DNA of 64,000 bases from Anoxynatronum sibiricum (GCF_039414295.1 NZ_JBCITM010000013.1:37505-101504); one strand, 5' to 3'; counted from the first letter of the stretch, positions 53,847 through 63,342 are shown. The notes: a model not told the origin generated them from the sequence alone. Translations and numbers: made by a program.

Positions 53847-54422
53847 TTATTCAGCTGCTTCAATACTAATTTCATCTGGCTTAGAGATTTTACTCATAAC
53901 AAATACTGTTATAGGAACAAAGATTGTGCCATAAGCTGTGCCAATCAGAAAGAAAACAGCCCCATACAACCAGTTATAGTTAGTAGGGTCACCAGGATCT
54001 TTTAAAGCAAACCAGATGCCATAAGTTCCAAGTGTCATTGCCACTGCATTAAAGTATGTTTTCTCTAGAACAACTACATGAAGGAGTGCAAGTAGGTATG
54101 TCACCGCCAATGCACATATACCGAACGCAACCAAAGCGCTGACACCATTACTCATTAAAACACCAAGCAGTCCAAAGAAAATCATTCCATACAACGGTCC
54201 AACAGCTGCACTGCAAAGCATATTGGGCAACGTCTTAAAGCTTCCTTGCTGAGCAACAACCAATCCAAGTCCCGCAAATGCACACCACAGCAAATTAAAC
54301 AGTGGAGACATGTTTTGAGGATTAGCGGGATCAAAGCCGAATACTGCAGCCCAGATGATGCAAAAGATCGAGATAAATACTGTGACTACTGTAGCTAAAA
54401 CGAAAAGAAATTTTTTGCTCAT
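53847..54422 (-). CDS. DUF1097-like small membrane protein
   Basis: The 191-residue protein has about five to six hydrophobic segments and the motifs LLWCAFAGLGLVVAQQGSFKTLPNMLCSAAVGPLYGMIF and GTYGIWFALKDPGD, which fit DUF1097 (YcdZ-like) membrane proteins. Its function is not established; a role as a channel or permease for the substrate of the two dehydrogenases is suggested only by the operon. I use the ATG at 54422 with GGAGGAAAAAA upstream. It is the first gene of the leftward island operon. Confidence 0.75.
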   Translation of the reverse strand: MSKKFLFVLATVVTVFISIFCIIWAAVFGFDPANPQNMSPLFNLLWCAFAGLGLVVAQQGSFKTLPNMLCSAAVGPLYGMIFFGLLGVLMSNGVSALVAFGICALAVTYLLALLHVVVLEKTYFNAVAMTLGTYGIWFALKDPGDPTNYNWLYGAVFFLIGTAYGTIFVPITVFVMSKISKPDEISIEAAE

Positions 54423-54506
54423 TTTTTTCCTCCTCAATAATTTTTTAGTAAATATTTGTGCTTTTCATTTCCAGTCCCGGAACAGATCTGCAAGCTTTAT
54501 GACCCT

Positions 54507-54535
54507 GCTAAACTACTCTGGCTACCAGTTGTCAA
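54507..54535 (-). promoter_or_regulatory. Candidate promoter of the island operon
   Basis: On the minus strand a perfect -35 TTGACA (54530-54535) is 17 bp from a weak -10 TTTAGC (54507-54512). The weak -10 suggests dependence on an activator. Confidence 0.4.
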
Positions 54536-54604
54536 TGAATGTGTGTTGTTATAATGATCATATATAATTGAGTATCTTGCGTCTTTGTGTATCAGCACGA
54601 AAAA

Positions 54605-54642
54605 ACGGACTATTAATTGTATTTTCATACAATTCATAATCC
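54605..54642. promoter_or_regulatory. 38-bp near-perfect palindrome, candidate PucR-type operator
   Basis: Two 17-bp arms around TTTC match at 15 of 17 positions; the inner part ATTGTAT-TTTC-ATACAAT is perfect and the outer ends are CGGA and TCCG. Related words GTCTGTACAATGG and GTCCGTATAATGG follow as an imperfect direct repeat at about 54654-54688. These lie between the island operon and the divergent regulator gene. Confidence 0.5.
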
Positions 54643-54689
54643 GTCGAAGATTTAGTCTGTACAATGGAGGATTAAGTCCGTATAATGGT

Positions 54690-55385
54690 GTCAAAAGATG
54701 GCGAGCCAACAACTCATATCTCCAGCTGGAGTATAAGTGACAAGCAAATACCACACCGAGGAGGATGATTCGCGGCTCAGTTCAAAACTACCTAACTTAA
54801 GGGCATTTGCACACACCTTTTACTGGTGATGGACGTTAACAGGAATTAGCCAAACTCTTGGAATCGTTTAACCACAGGCTGCTGATCCAGTTCAAGGAGC
54901 AAATTGGCGCAGATTCCAGTCCTGAGAAAATAGAAGGTTGAAGGAAGTGCGCCTGGTCACCTCTGATAGCCATAAATGATTGGTGCAAGCCCTCCATCAA
55001 CACTTTCAAGATGCCGGATGACAACGTTGTCATACCCGCTTTTCCAGAAACATGCTGGATCATACCCCAAAAACCTTGCAATCAACAATGAAAGAAGACC
55101 TGCGGGAGCTTTACGAGACAGCTGACCTGGAAAGCACCATGAAAATCTGCCACCCGATTCATGGTCACCCGCTTGATGAAAAAAGCGGAAAATGAGAGAC
55201 CGGACTTTTTTCACTCCACAGTCCTTTCAGCAGGCTTTCGAAGGCATAAATCGCAGGCATTTATGCTGCTTCACATAGATTAGAGACGCCGCCGAGGAAA
55301 TGACACACGATGTTGAATTTGACAGTTAAAGCGCCGGTATCGATATCATTAATGTCTTTGCATAACAATAAAGGGGGCGAAGCAT
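54690..55385. pseudogene. Intergenic stretch with decayed coding remnants
   Basis: About 700 bp without an intact gene. Short open pieces remain, such as 55091-55195 (MKEDLRELYETADLESTMK...) and the stretch 54838-54940, interrupted by stops in all frames. They give the impression of a decayed transposase, but I cannot name the family. A TTGACA at 55319-55324 may belong to the regulator's promoter. Confidence 0.35.
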
Positions 55386-56681
55386 GTGTCTGAAGAACCT
55401 ACTAACCCACTCGATAGTCAAAATAATTTTTCAACAGAGGACGAACATTTAAGCTATTACTCCATTAAGCTTTTGGATTCTTTAGCCGAAAGAAAAGGTC
55501 TCCAACACATCGTTGATCTTGGATACGAAATGTTGGGCAATCCCTTTCATGTAGTGGACTTAAGCTGGAAACGCCTTTCATATACAAAAAACTGTATTGC
55601 TGATGATGATCGCTTATGGCAAGAGTTTGATGCCACAGGCTATTTGTCAGTTAAAAGCGTAACGCATTACTTAAGTGTGAGTTTTACCCAAAAGCTGATC
55701 AACAGTCCGACTCCATTTTTTTGGGATGACGGCTATACGAAATATGGTCGACTCATGAGCAGAATCTCAATTGGAAACAAAGCGATCGCTGCCATTGGAG
55801 TATTGGATAAGAACAGGCCTTTCAAAGAAATCGATATCAAGATTGCTTCGATCATTTCTGATGCACTATCAGCAGAAATGCAGAAAAATAAATTTATCCA
55901 TTTTACGAAAGGACTCTTATATGAAGATTTCATTAAAGATTTGCTTGATAAAAAAATTGCCAATAGCAATGTCATGGAAGAAAGGAAAAATTACCTTCAT
56001 CTTAACTTAAAGAAATACATTTATGTTCTTACTGCTGATGTAAGTGAGTTTGACAACACACGTATTTCACTCTCATTTATTCAAGGTATGCTGGAGAGAA
56101 TCATAGATGAAAGCAAATCCATTATTTATAATGATCACATTGTCATTGTTGTAAGCTATAACCAGAAAAAAGATTTTCGAGAATATTATGAGCAAAAGAC
56201 TAAAGAGTTATTAAATGATCATAAAATCCGCATTGGAATAAGTCGTCCGTTTACCGACCTTGAACACATTCATAGTTTCTATTTACAGTCTCTTGAAGCT
56301 TTATTTCTTGGTGTTCGCATGAAAAGTGACAGCATTTATATACCATATGATGAGTATGCAATTTATCACATTTTAAAAACCTGTTCAAAGCATGATGATT
56401 TACTGGAATTTTGCAATCCATCCCTGCTCGCGCTTATTCATTATGATCTTGAATATAATACAGATTTCACCAAAAGCCTGTATGTATATATTGTAAGTTC
56501 AAAAAACATTACCACCTCTGCTAATGCTCTAAAAATCCATCGAAATACTATGATTTACCGCATTGGAAAAATTGCTGAAATAATGAAAGTGGATCTGTCG
56601 GATTATGAAGTGTTTCTTCATATCCAATTATCATTTATGGTGTTAAAATATGACAATACATACGTTCATCTCTTTACTTGA
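55386..56681 (+). CDS. PucR/CdaR-type transcriptional regulator
   Basis: The 431-residue protein has an N-terminal sensory region (about 20-170) with a GAF-like character, a central GGDEF-related PucR linker (about 190-330) and a C-terminal PucR helix-turn-helix (about 360-420; TTSANALKIHRNTMIYRIGKIAEIMKVDL). Such proteins activate catabolic operons in response to the substrate. The GTG start follows AAAGGGGG. The gene is divergent from the DUF1097-adh-aldh operon and is its most likely regulator. The sequence is strongly AT-rich compared with the genome around it. Confidence 0.85.
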   Translation: MSEEPTNPLDSQNNFSTEDEHLSYYSIKLLDSLAERKGLQHIVDLGYEMLGNPFHVVDLSWKRLSYTKNCIADDDRLWQEFDATGYLSVKSVTHYLSVSFTQKLINSPTPFFWDDGYTKYGRLMSRISIGNKAIAAIGVLDKNRPFKEIDIKIASIISDALSAEMQKNKFIHFTKGLLYEDFIKDLLDKKIANSNVMEERKNYLHLNLKKYIYVLTADVSEFDNTRISLSFIQGMLERIIDESKSIIYNDHIVIVVSYNQKKDFREYYEQKTKELLNDHKIRIGISRPFTDLEHIHSFYLQSLEALFLGVRMKSDSIYIPYDEYAIYHILKTCSKHDDLLEFCNPSLLALIHYDLEYNTDFTKSLYVYIVSSKNITTSANALKIHRNTMIYRIGKIAEIMKVDLSDYEVFLHIQLSFMVLKYDNTYVHLFT

Positions 56682-56838
56682 ATAGTATTTGGGTACTTTA
56701 GAAAAACACTAAATGGCAGTCTGAAGTACTAACAAGTAATTGCCATCGCAAACCATAAACACTACCTTGTTTAGTGAGTGAGTTGCATATTTCACCCTTT
56801 TGCCAAAGCAAGAAAGAATGGAACACAAAACTGATTTC

Positions 56839-56867
56839 AATGGGTGGCCTTTACGGGTCACCCATTT
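56839..56867. terminator. Hairpin after the PucR-type gene
   Basis: AATGGGTG pairs with CACCCATT over a 12-nt loop (GGCC/GGTC inside). It could terminate the regulator transcript, or be the 3' end of the adjacent intron remnant. Confidence 0.5.
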
Positions 56868-56887
56868 ACTATCAGCCTCGCCTTATC

Positions 56888-56920
56888 AAACCGTAGGTGA
56901 GGGTTTCCCTCATACGGCTT
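56888..56920 (-). mobile_element. Group II intron domain V-like remnant
   Basis: The minus strand reads AAGCCGTATGAGG-GAAA-CCCTC-ACCTACGGTTT. Apart from a few changes (for example ACCT for ACGT) this is the 34-nt domain V hairpin of bacterial group II introns, with the AGC triad and GNRA loop. It is followed by TTTGATAAGG as in many intron 3' ends. No reverse transcriptase gene is present, so it is a relic. Confidence 0.55.
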
Positions 56921-56957
56921 TCCTATCCTCTTTATCAAGTGCAATGACGGCTGCTTC

Positions 56958-57170
56958 TTAAGCGCGTTTTAGCAGTCTTCCTTTAAGTAGTTCTTTGACT
57001 GTTTTCCAATCGATCTTCACAGGGTCAGTGCTTAAAATAATCGTGTTTATTTTATATCCTTGATTGTTTTCTCTGTTTTTCTCACTCATACCTCCTCTTG
57101 CCGTCTCAATGTCTCTCTCGTGGTTTCGGCTGATGACTTCACCATTGATAGTATGGTATACTTTTAACAT
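56958..57170 (-). CDS. Small hypothetical protein
   Basis: A 70-residue ORF (MLKVYHTINGEVISRNHERD...) of basic, hydrophilic composition. I do not recognise it. It has no strong ribosome site and sits beside the intron remnant, so it may be part of mobile debris or not a gene at all. Confidence 0.3.
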   Translation of the reverse strand: MLKVYHTINGEVISRNHERDIETARGGMSEKNRENNQGYKINTIILSTDPVKIDWKTVKELLKGRLLKRA

Positions 57171-57212
57171 TGATGTAATGATTCCCACTGATTAGAAAAG
57201 GAGTGAATGTGA

Positions 57213-57755
57213 ATGCAATGTTGTGGAGGACAGGGACCGCAGGCCCCAAATGAAATCACTTCCAATTTTGACCTGAACCTGCTGGCCCCCGTGCTGAAAA
57301 AGTACGGTCAGAAGCCGGGCAGCCTCATTACAATTCTTCAGAAGGCGCAGGAGATCTACGGCTATCTGCCCATGGATGTATTAGACTACATCGCGGCTCA
57401 AACCGGTATTAAACCACCCAATGTCTATGGAGTGGCCACTTTCTATACCCAGTTTCGCCTTAACCCGGTGGGTGAATACTTGATCATGCTCTGCATGGGA
57501 ACGGCCTGTCATGTAAATGGTGCCGGTGCCATTGAAGATGCCATTTGTGACGAACTGAAAATTCAGGACGGCGAAACCACCGCCGACAATCTCTTTACAT
57601 TGAACAATGTTGCCTGTTTAGGATGTTGCAGTTTATCACCTGTTATGATGATCAATGGTGAAACTTACGCCAAACTGACCCCGGAGAAAACTCGCAAAAT
57701 TCTCAGGGATCTGCGCAAGCAGCATCAGCAGCAGGAAAAGGAGGCGACCTCATGA
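57213..57755 (+). CDS. stnA: NuoE-like [2Fe-2S] subunit of transhydrogenase complex
   Basis: The 180-residue thioredoxin-fold protein carries a [2Fe-2S] cluster with Cys in MGTACHVNGAG (about 92-102) and ACLGCCSLSP (about 132-141), as in NuoE and HydA-complex gamma subunits. It starts with a Cys pair (MQCCGG). It is the first gene of a three-gene operon with NuoF-like and NuoG/NfnB-like proteins and overlaps the next gene by 4 bp (ATGA). In that complex it is expected to pass electrons to or from the NuoF-like flavin. AAAAGGAGTG precedes the start. Confidence 0.88.
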   Translation: MQCCGGQGPQAPNEITSNFDLNLLAPVLKKYGQKPGSLITILQKAQEIYGYLPMDVLDYIAAQTGIKPPNVYGVATFYTQFRLNPVGEYLIMLCMGTACHVNGAGAIEDAICDELKIQDGETTADNLFTLNNVACLGCCSLSPVMMINGETYAKLTPEKTRKILRDLRKQHQQQEKEATS

Positions 57756-59503
57756 GAATCGTTGTGGGACAAGGCAGCTGCGGTATTGCCGCCGGTGCCG
57801 GAAAAGTCAGTGTTGCATTCCAGGAGGCACTCTCCCAGACAGATGCCCCTGTTTCCCTGGAGCTTACAGGCTGCTGTGGCACCTGTTACCTGGAGCCTGT
57901 GGTGGATGTTTATGACAGCCATCATGAAAAAACCACCTTTGTGTTGGTAACCCCTGAAATGGTGGATGAAATCATCGATTTTACCCTTACCGGCAAACAG
58001 CCGGCATCAGGTCATCTCATGAGCGAAGAAGACCTGACCGCTCAGGCAAAACAAAAAAAAGTGGCCCTGCGCAATGCCGGGTCCATTAATCCGGAAGACA
58101 TCAATGATTACCTGGCTATTGACGGTTACAAGGCCATTGAAAAAGCGCTAAAAACTATGACGCCGGTTCAGGTGATTGAGGAGATCAAAATTTCCGGTCT
58201 CCGCGGCCGGGGAGGGGCTGGATTTCCTACCTGGTTTAAGTGGAATGCCGCTTATCAGCAAAAGGAAACCCCCAAATACATGGTCTGTAATGCCGACGAA
58301 GGTGACCCGGGAGCTTTCATGGATCGAAGCATTCTGGAAGGTGATCCCCATGGAGTCATTGAAGGTATGATGATTGGCGGTTACGCAATGGGTGCCAGTG
58401 AAGGCATTTTCTATGTGCGGGCTGAGTATCCCCTGGCCATCAAGCGACTTGAAAAGGCTATTGAGCAAGCCAGAGAAAAGGGCCTCCTGGGGAAAAACAT
58501 CATGGGTTCAGGCTTTGACTTTGATCTCTGGATCAAAGCTGGTGCGGGTGCATTTGTCTGTGGTGAAGAAACCGCCCTCATCGCTTCCCTAGAAGGGGAA
58601 CGAGGCATGCCCCGGCTGAAGCCGCCTTTCCCGGCTCAAAAAGGATTCTGGCAAAAACCAACCAATATCAATAACGTGGAAACTTTGGCCAATGTTCCCT
58701 GGATTTTCCGCAACGGCGGTGCCGCCTTTGCCGCCATGGGCACTGAAAAAAGCAAGGGTACCAAAGTGTTCGCCCTGACAGGCAAGATTAAAAAAGGCGG
58801 TCTGGTGGAAATTCCCATGGGCCTGACCCTGCGGGAAGTCATCTACGACATTGGCGGTGGCATCCTTGATGACAAAAGCTTTAAAGCCGTTCAAATGGGA
58901 GGTCCCTCCGGCGGATGTATTCCGGCCCAGCTGCTGGACACCCCAGTGGACTATGAATCCATCACCCAGACAGGGGCCATTATGGGTTCCGGCGGGATGG
59001 TCGTCATGGACGAAACCACCTGCATGGTGGAAATGGCCCGTTTCTTCCTGGATTTCACCCGAAAGGAATCCTGTGGCAAATGCATCCATTGCCGCATGGG
59101 CACCAAACGCATGCTGGAAATTCTGACCCGCATTACGGAAGGCAAGGGCAAAGACGGCGACATTGAGCTTCTGGAGGAGTTATGTGAACGGGTGAAGGAA
59201 GGCTCTCTTTGTGCTTTGGGCGGCACTGCTCCCAACCCGGTACTGACCACATTGAAATACTTCCGCCACGAATACGAGGCACACATCCATGATCGCAAGT
59301 GCCCTTCTCACCAGTGTAAGCAGCTGCTCACCTACACCATTTCGGAAGCTGCCTGTAAAAAATGTGGGATCTGTGCCAAGAACTGCCCCACCGATGCCAT
59401 CACCGGCAGCAAGACCGAGGTGTATGTTATTGACCAGGCACTGTGTATCCAGTGCGGCAAGTGTAAAACCGTCTGCCCCTTCAAGGCAGTGGACGTGGAC
59501 TAA
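57752..59503 (+). CDS. stnB: NuoF-like NAD(H)-, FMN- and FeS-binding subunit
   Basis: The 583-residue protein has an N-terminal thioredoxin-like [2Fe-2S] domain (about 1-90; GCCGTCYLEP). The NuoF core follows with the NADH/FMN motif GLRGRGGAGFPTW (about 150-162), NADEGDPGAFMDR and the [4Fe-4S] cysteines ESCGKCIHCRMGTKRM. The C-terminus has two ferredoxin clusters (CKKCGICAKNCPTDAI, CIQCGKCKTVCPF). The same layout occurs in bifurcating hydrogenases and formate dehydrogenases. The absence of a hydrogenase gene and the third subunit point to an Stn-type transhydrogenase. Confidence 0.9.
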   Translation: MRIVVGQGSCGIAAGAGKVSVAFQEALSQTDAPVSLELTGCCGTCYLEPVVDVYDSHHEKTTFVLVTPEMVDEIIDFTLTGKQPASGHLMSEEDLTAQAKQKKVALRNAGSINPEDINDYLAIDGYKAIEKALKTMTPVQVIEEIKISGLRGRGGAGFPTWFKWNAAYQQKETPKYMVCNADEGDPGAFMDRSILEGDPHGVIEGMMIGGYAMGASEGIFYVRAEYPLAIKRLEKAIEQAREKGLLGKNIMGSGFDFDLWIKAGAGAFVCGEETALIASLEGERGMPRLKPPFPAQKGFWQKPTNINNVETLANVPWIFRNGGAAFAAMGTEKSKGTKVFALTGKIKKGGLVEIPMGLTLREVIYDIGGGILDDKSFKAVQMGGPSGGCIPAQLLDTPVDYESITQTGAIMGSGGMVVMDETTCMVEMARFFLDFTRKESCGKCIHCRMGTKRMLEILTRITEGKGKDGDIELLEELCERVKEGSLCALGGTAPNPVLTTLKYFRHEYEAHIHDRKCPSHQCKQLLTYTISEAACKKCGICAKNCPTDAITGSKTEVYVIDQALCIQCGKCKTVCPFKAVDVD

Positions 59504-59521
59504 AGAAAGAGGGGTGAAAAC

Positions 59522-62500
59522 ATGTCTGAACTGAGACTAAATATAAATGGAAAAGAAGTCACCGGTCGCCGCGGCCAGACTATTTTGGAAGTGGCCCGGG
59601 AAAATGACATCAGCATTCCCACACTTTGCTATGACGACCGCATGAAAATATATGGCTCCTGCGGCCTCTGTGTGGTGGAAGCAGAAGGGATTCCCAAACT
59701 GCTGCGGGCCTGTGCCACTGAAATCAGCCCGGATATGGTGATCAAAACCAACACCGAAAAGCTGAAAGCCAACCGAAAAATTGCTCTTGAACTGCTATTG
59801 TCCGACCATACCGGCGATTGCCGCCCTCCCTGTGTGCTGGCCTGTCCTGGCAAAACCGACTGCCAGGGTTATGTGGGACTCATCGCCAACGGTGAACACA
59901 AGGAGTCACTGAAGCTCATTAAAGAACAGCTGCCTTTGCCCGCTTCCATTGGCCGGGTGTGCCCTCACCCCTGTGAGGACGAGTGCCGCCGGCAACTGAA
60001 GGATGAACCCATTGCCATCGCCTGGCACAAGCGGTTTGTAGCAGATCTGGATCTTCAGGACCCTGAAGCATTCATGCCTGAACTTAAACCGGCCACCGGC
60101 AAAAGCGTCGCCATTGTGGGCGGCGGCCCCGGGGGCTTATCCACTGCCTATTATCTGCTCACCCAGGGCCATGCCGTCACCATTTACGACATGATGCCGG
60201 AAATGGGGGGTATGTTAAAATACGGAATTCCTCAGTACCGCCTGCCCAAGGAAGTGCTGAATCAGGAAATTGCCGTGATTGAAAAAATGGGTGCCCGCAT
60301 GGTGAATAACGTACGGGTGGGAGAACATATCACCCTGGATTACCTGCGCAGTCATTTTAACGCTGTTTATCTTTCCATCGGTTGCTGGGAGAGTTCTCCC
60401 ATGCGCTGCCCCGGCGAAGAGCTGGAAGGCGTCATGGGCGGCATTCATTTTCTCCGCAATGTGGTGGAAAACCGACCCACCCACATCGGCCAGCGCGTGG
60501 CTGTGGTGGGCGGCGGCAACACCGCCATGGACGCCTGCCGAACCGCCATCAGGCTGGGAGCCAAAGAAGTGATCAATCTTTACCGCCGCACCCGGGAAGA
60601 AATGCCCGCTGAAGAAATCGAAATTGTGGAGGCTGAAGAAGAAGGCGTTACCTTCAAGTTTCTGGTGAGTCCCATTGAAGTGCTGGGTGAAAACGGCAAA
60701 GCCACCGCCATCCGACTTCAGAAAATGGAGCTGGGAGAGCCGGATGCCAGCGGTCGGCGACGTCCGGTACCCATTGAGGGTGCTGAAGAGATCCTGGAAG
60801 TTGACTCCATCATCGTGGCCATCGGCCAGTATGTCAACCTGGATGGGTTCGAAGAGATCGACAAAACCAAGTACAGCACCATTTCTGTTGACCCAAAAAC
60901 TTTCTCCACCAGCCTTCCCGGTGTCTTTGCCGGGGGCGATGCCATCAATGATAACCTGAAGATTGCCATTCAGGCCATTGGCGATGGTAAAAATGCCTAT
61001 AAAATCATCGACGGTTATCTCAATGGCGTGGATATCACCTACAAAGCACCTTATCTGGTCACCCGGGATGATGTGACTGCCGAAGAGTTTGAAGACCGCC
61101 CCACCGCCAAGCGCTCCCATATGGGACACCTCTCTCCTGAAGAACGACGGGACAACTTTAAAGAGGTGGTGCACGGCTTCACACCTGAAGAGGCCATTGC
61201 CGATGCGAATCGCTGCCTGGAATGCGGTTGCCATGATTATTTTGAGTGCAAGCTCATTGACTATTCCAATCAGTATGAGGTGGAACCGGAACGACTGGCG
61301 GGAGAAATGCATCACCGCATTGTCGAAGATTCCCACCCCTTTATTCACCGCAACCCGGACAAGTGCATTCTTTGCGGTCTGTGCGTCCGCGTCTGTCATG
61401 AAGTCATGGATGTCACCGCCCTTGGGCTGGTGGACCGGGGCTTTGATGCGGTGGTGAAACCCGCCATGGACCGCCCGCTGAAAGAAAGCGACTGTATTTC
61501 CTGCGGCCAGTGTGTTTCTGTATGCCCCACCGGTGCATTGCAGGAAAAACTTCTGCTGGAAAAATCTGTTCCAGTGGAGACACATACCACCGACACCCTC
61601 TGCAGTTACTGCAGTGTGGGCTGCCAGACCCGCCTGGAAACCAAAGGCGGCATGGTGGTGCGCTCCTTGCCCATCAGCGGAAATCCGGTGGATGGCGGTC
61701 TCCTCTGTGTGAAAGGTCGTTTTGGTTACGATCTGGCACAACGCCAGGAGCGTCTCACCACTCCCCTTATCCGTAAAAACGGCCGTTTAGAGGAAGCCAC
61801 CTGGGAAGAAGCCCTGCTGCTGGTGGCCAAAAAAGCCCAGGGATTCGCCTTCCAGGAAGGCTCTGACTCGGTGGGAATCGCTGTTTCCGACACATGGACC
61901 AATGAAGACATCTTCGCCGTAAAACGCTTTGCCGAGGATGTGATGAAGACACCTCACCTCTTCTCTCTCAACAACACCGCCGCCGGCATCGGTGACGTGC
62001 TGGGATTGGACGCTTCTCCCAACACACTGACCGAATTGCTGCGCACGGAAGTCATTCTCCTGGTGGGTTCTGCTGTGATGCGTGACCACGCCATTGCCGG
62101 ACTTAAAATCAAGGAAGCCGTTCAGGAGCATGGTGCCAAACTGGTTACCATCAACCCCTGCACCACCAAGGCCGATGAATGGGCATCCCTGACCATCCAG
62201 CCTGAAAACCAGGTAACCTTCCTTAAGGAAATGGCGGCGGCCCTGTTGGAATCCGGCAAATCACCCGCCAAAGCCGACGGACTGGAAGCACTGAAGGCCA
62301 GCTTGGCCGGCCTCACCATCAGTGACGCTGCCAGAGAAGCCGCCGCTCTTTACGGTAATGCCAAAACAGGTATGATTGTTTTTGATCAAAAGGCGCTCTC
62401 ACCGGAAGCCGCCCAAATGCTGGCCAACCTGGCGGTCATTTCTGGCCATATCGGCAAACCCCGCCGGGGCGTGATTCAGCTGAAACCAGGCAGTAACAGC

Positions 62501-63103
62501 CAGGCACTCAGCCTCATGAACATCACCGGTGATGCCCGCAACCTTGAATCCCTGCTGGCTGAGAAGACACTCAAAGCCTTGCTTGTCTTTGGAGAGGATT
62601 ATCCCCAGGAGTCACTGAAATCGCTGGAGTTCCTGGCAGTCATGGACACCCATCTCACCCCCACTGCCCAAATGGCTCAGGTGGTGCTGCCGGCGGCCTC
62701 CTTTGCTGAATCACAGGGTACCTATACCAGCCTGGAACGGCGCATTCAACCCCTGGTTCAGGCTCTCAAACCCCTGGCAGGCCTGGAAAACTGGCAGGTC
62801 ATTGCCCGGCTGGCGGCTGTTCTGCGGATGCCTTTGGGGTATGAATCCATGGCCGATGTGGCCCGGGATCTTGGCACTACTCAGGACGGTTATGATCAGG
62901 TGCACCAGCTGCAGGCATCTGATGCTTACTGGCCTCTGGGGCAGAACCCGATGCTCTACGACAGCGGCTTCGCCTTTGAGGACGGCCTGGCCCGCCTGGC
63001 CGTGGTGGCAGATGCCCCCCTCTTTGTGGACTCACCTTCCACGCGCTATGTGAACCGCCGTTTCTCAGATTATCTGGCTCAGGAAGGTCTGGATCGCTGC
63101 TGA
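59522..63103 (+). CDS. stnC: NuoG-like / NfnB-like fusion subunit of Stn-type transhydrogenase
   Basis: In this 1193-residue protein a [2Fe-2S] domain (C36, C47, C50, C64) and a Cys-rich GltD-type segment (C100-C155) precede an NAD(P)H/FAD domain with VAIVGGGPGG (196-205) and VAVVGGGNTA (326-335). Two [4Fe-4S] clusters (C615-C625, C658-C668) and a molybdopterin-oxidoreductase-like domain with C694-X2-C697-X3-C701 and C729 follow. The last domain lacks the Cys or Sec needed for formate oxidation, so it is not a formate dehydrogenase. The combination matches StnC of electron-bifurcating transhydrogenases (NADPH with NADH and ferredoxin). The start lies 18 bp after stnB. Confidence 0.85.
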   Translation: MSELRLNINGKEVTGRRGQTILEVARENDISIPTLCYDDRMKIYGSCGLCVVEAEGIPKLLRACATEISPDMVIKTNTEKLKANRKIALELLLSDHTGDCRPPCVLACPGKTDCQGYVGLIANGEHKESLKLIKEQLPLPASIGRVCPHPCEDECRRQLKDEPIAIAWHKRFVADLDLQDPEAFMPELKPATGKSVAIVGGGPGGLSTAYYLLTQGHAVTIYDMMPEMGGMLKYGIPQYRLPKEVLNQEIAVIEKMGARMVNNVRVGEHITLDYLRSHFNAVYLSIGCWESSPMRCPGEELEGVMGGIHFLRNVVENRPTHIGQRVAVVGGGNTAMDACRTAIRLGAKEVINLYRRTREEMPAEEIEIVEAEEEGVTFKFLVSPIEVLGENGKATAIRLQKMELGEPDASGRRRPVPIEGAEEILEVDSIIVAIGQYVNLDGFEEIDKTKYSTISVDPKTFSTSLPGVFAGGDAINDNLKIAIQAIGDGKNAYKIIDGYLNGVDITYKAPYLVTRDDVTAEEFEDRPTAKRSHMGHLSPEERRDNFKEVVHGFTPEEAIADANRCLECGCHDYFECKLIDYSNQYEVEPERLAGEMHHRIVEDSHPFIHRNPDKCILCGLCVRVCHEVMDVTALGLVDRGFDAVVKPAMDRPLKESDCISCGQCVSVCPTGALQEKLLLEKSVPVETHTTDTLCSYCSVGCQTRLETKGGMVVRSLPISGNPVDGGLLCVKGRFGYDLAQRQERLTTPLIRKNGRLEEATWEEALLLVAKKAQGFAFQEGSDSVGIAVSDTWTNEDIFAVKRFAEDVMKTPHLFSLNNTAAGIGDVLGLDASPNTLTELLRTEVILLVGSAVMRDHAIAGLKIKEAVQEHGAKLVTINPCTTKADEWASLTIQPENQVTFLKEMAAALLESGKSPAKADGLEALKASLAGLTISDAAREAAALYGNAKTGMIVFDQKALSPEAAQMLANLAVISGHIGKPRRGVIQLKPGSNSQALSLMNITGDARNLESLLAEKTLKALLVFGEDYPQESLKSLEFLAVMDTHLTPTAQMAQVVLPAASFAESQGTYTSLERRIQPLVQALKPLAGLENWQVIARLAAVLRMPLGYESMADVARDLGTTQDGYDQVHQLQASDAYWPLGQNPMLYDSGFAFEDGLARLAVVADAPLFVDSPSTRYVNRRFSDYLAQEGLDRC

Positions 63104-63170
63104 GTTTCAACATTAGCCAGCTGCCGCCTTTCTGAACATTAACCAACCAAAAACCGCCTCCATCTTTCAA

Positions 63171-63342
63171 TGATATGCTCCCCATTAAGTAGACTCTTGA
63201 AATAAAATTTCAAGTCTGCACAAAGGGGAGCTTTCTAATGCGAAAAAATACGATTGGCCTACGATAAAAATAGAAGCTGTTAAGAAATGCAAAAATCGAG
63301 AGGGCAGTTACCAAAATATTGCTGAAGCATATGGAGTCGATT
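63171..63342 (+). mobile_element. Insertion-sequence remnant (IS3-type orfA start)
   Basis: Nested inverted repeats GCTCCCC...GGGGAGC (63177-63231) and AGACT-TTGAAAT...ATTTCAAGTCT (63191-63216) precede an ATG at 63238. After a one-base frameshift the reading is IKIEAVKKCKNREGSYQNIAEAYGV, the helix-turn-helix start of an IS3-type transposase. The element breaks off after about 35 codons, so it is dead. Confidence 0.65.

Noticed and set aside
60215..61741. A 508-codon open frame on the minus strand
   Set aside because: It is antisense to stnC, which has clear motifs. The frame is open because of codon bias in the sense gene and has no ribosome site or family pattern.
59522..63103. Formate dehydrogenase alpha subunit
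   Set aside because: The molybdopterin-like domain has no Cys or Sec (UGA) at the catalytic position and carries an NfnB-like FAD/NADPH domain in addition.
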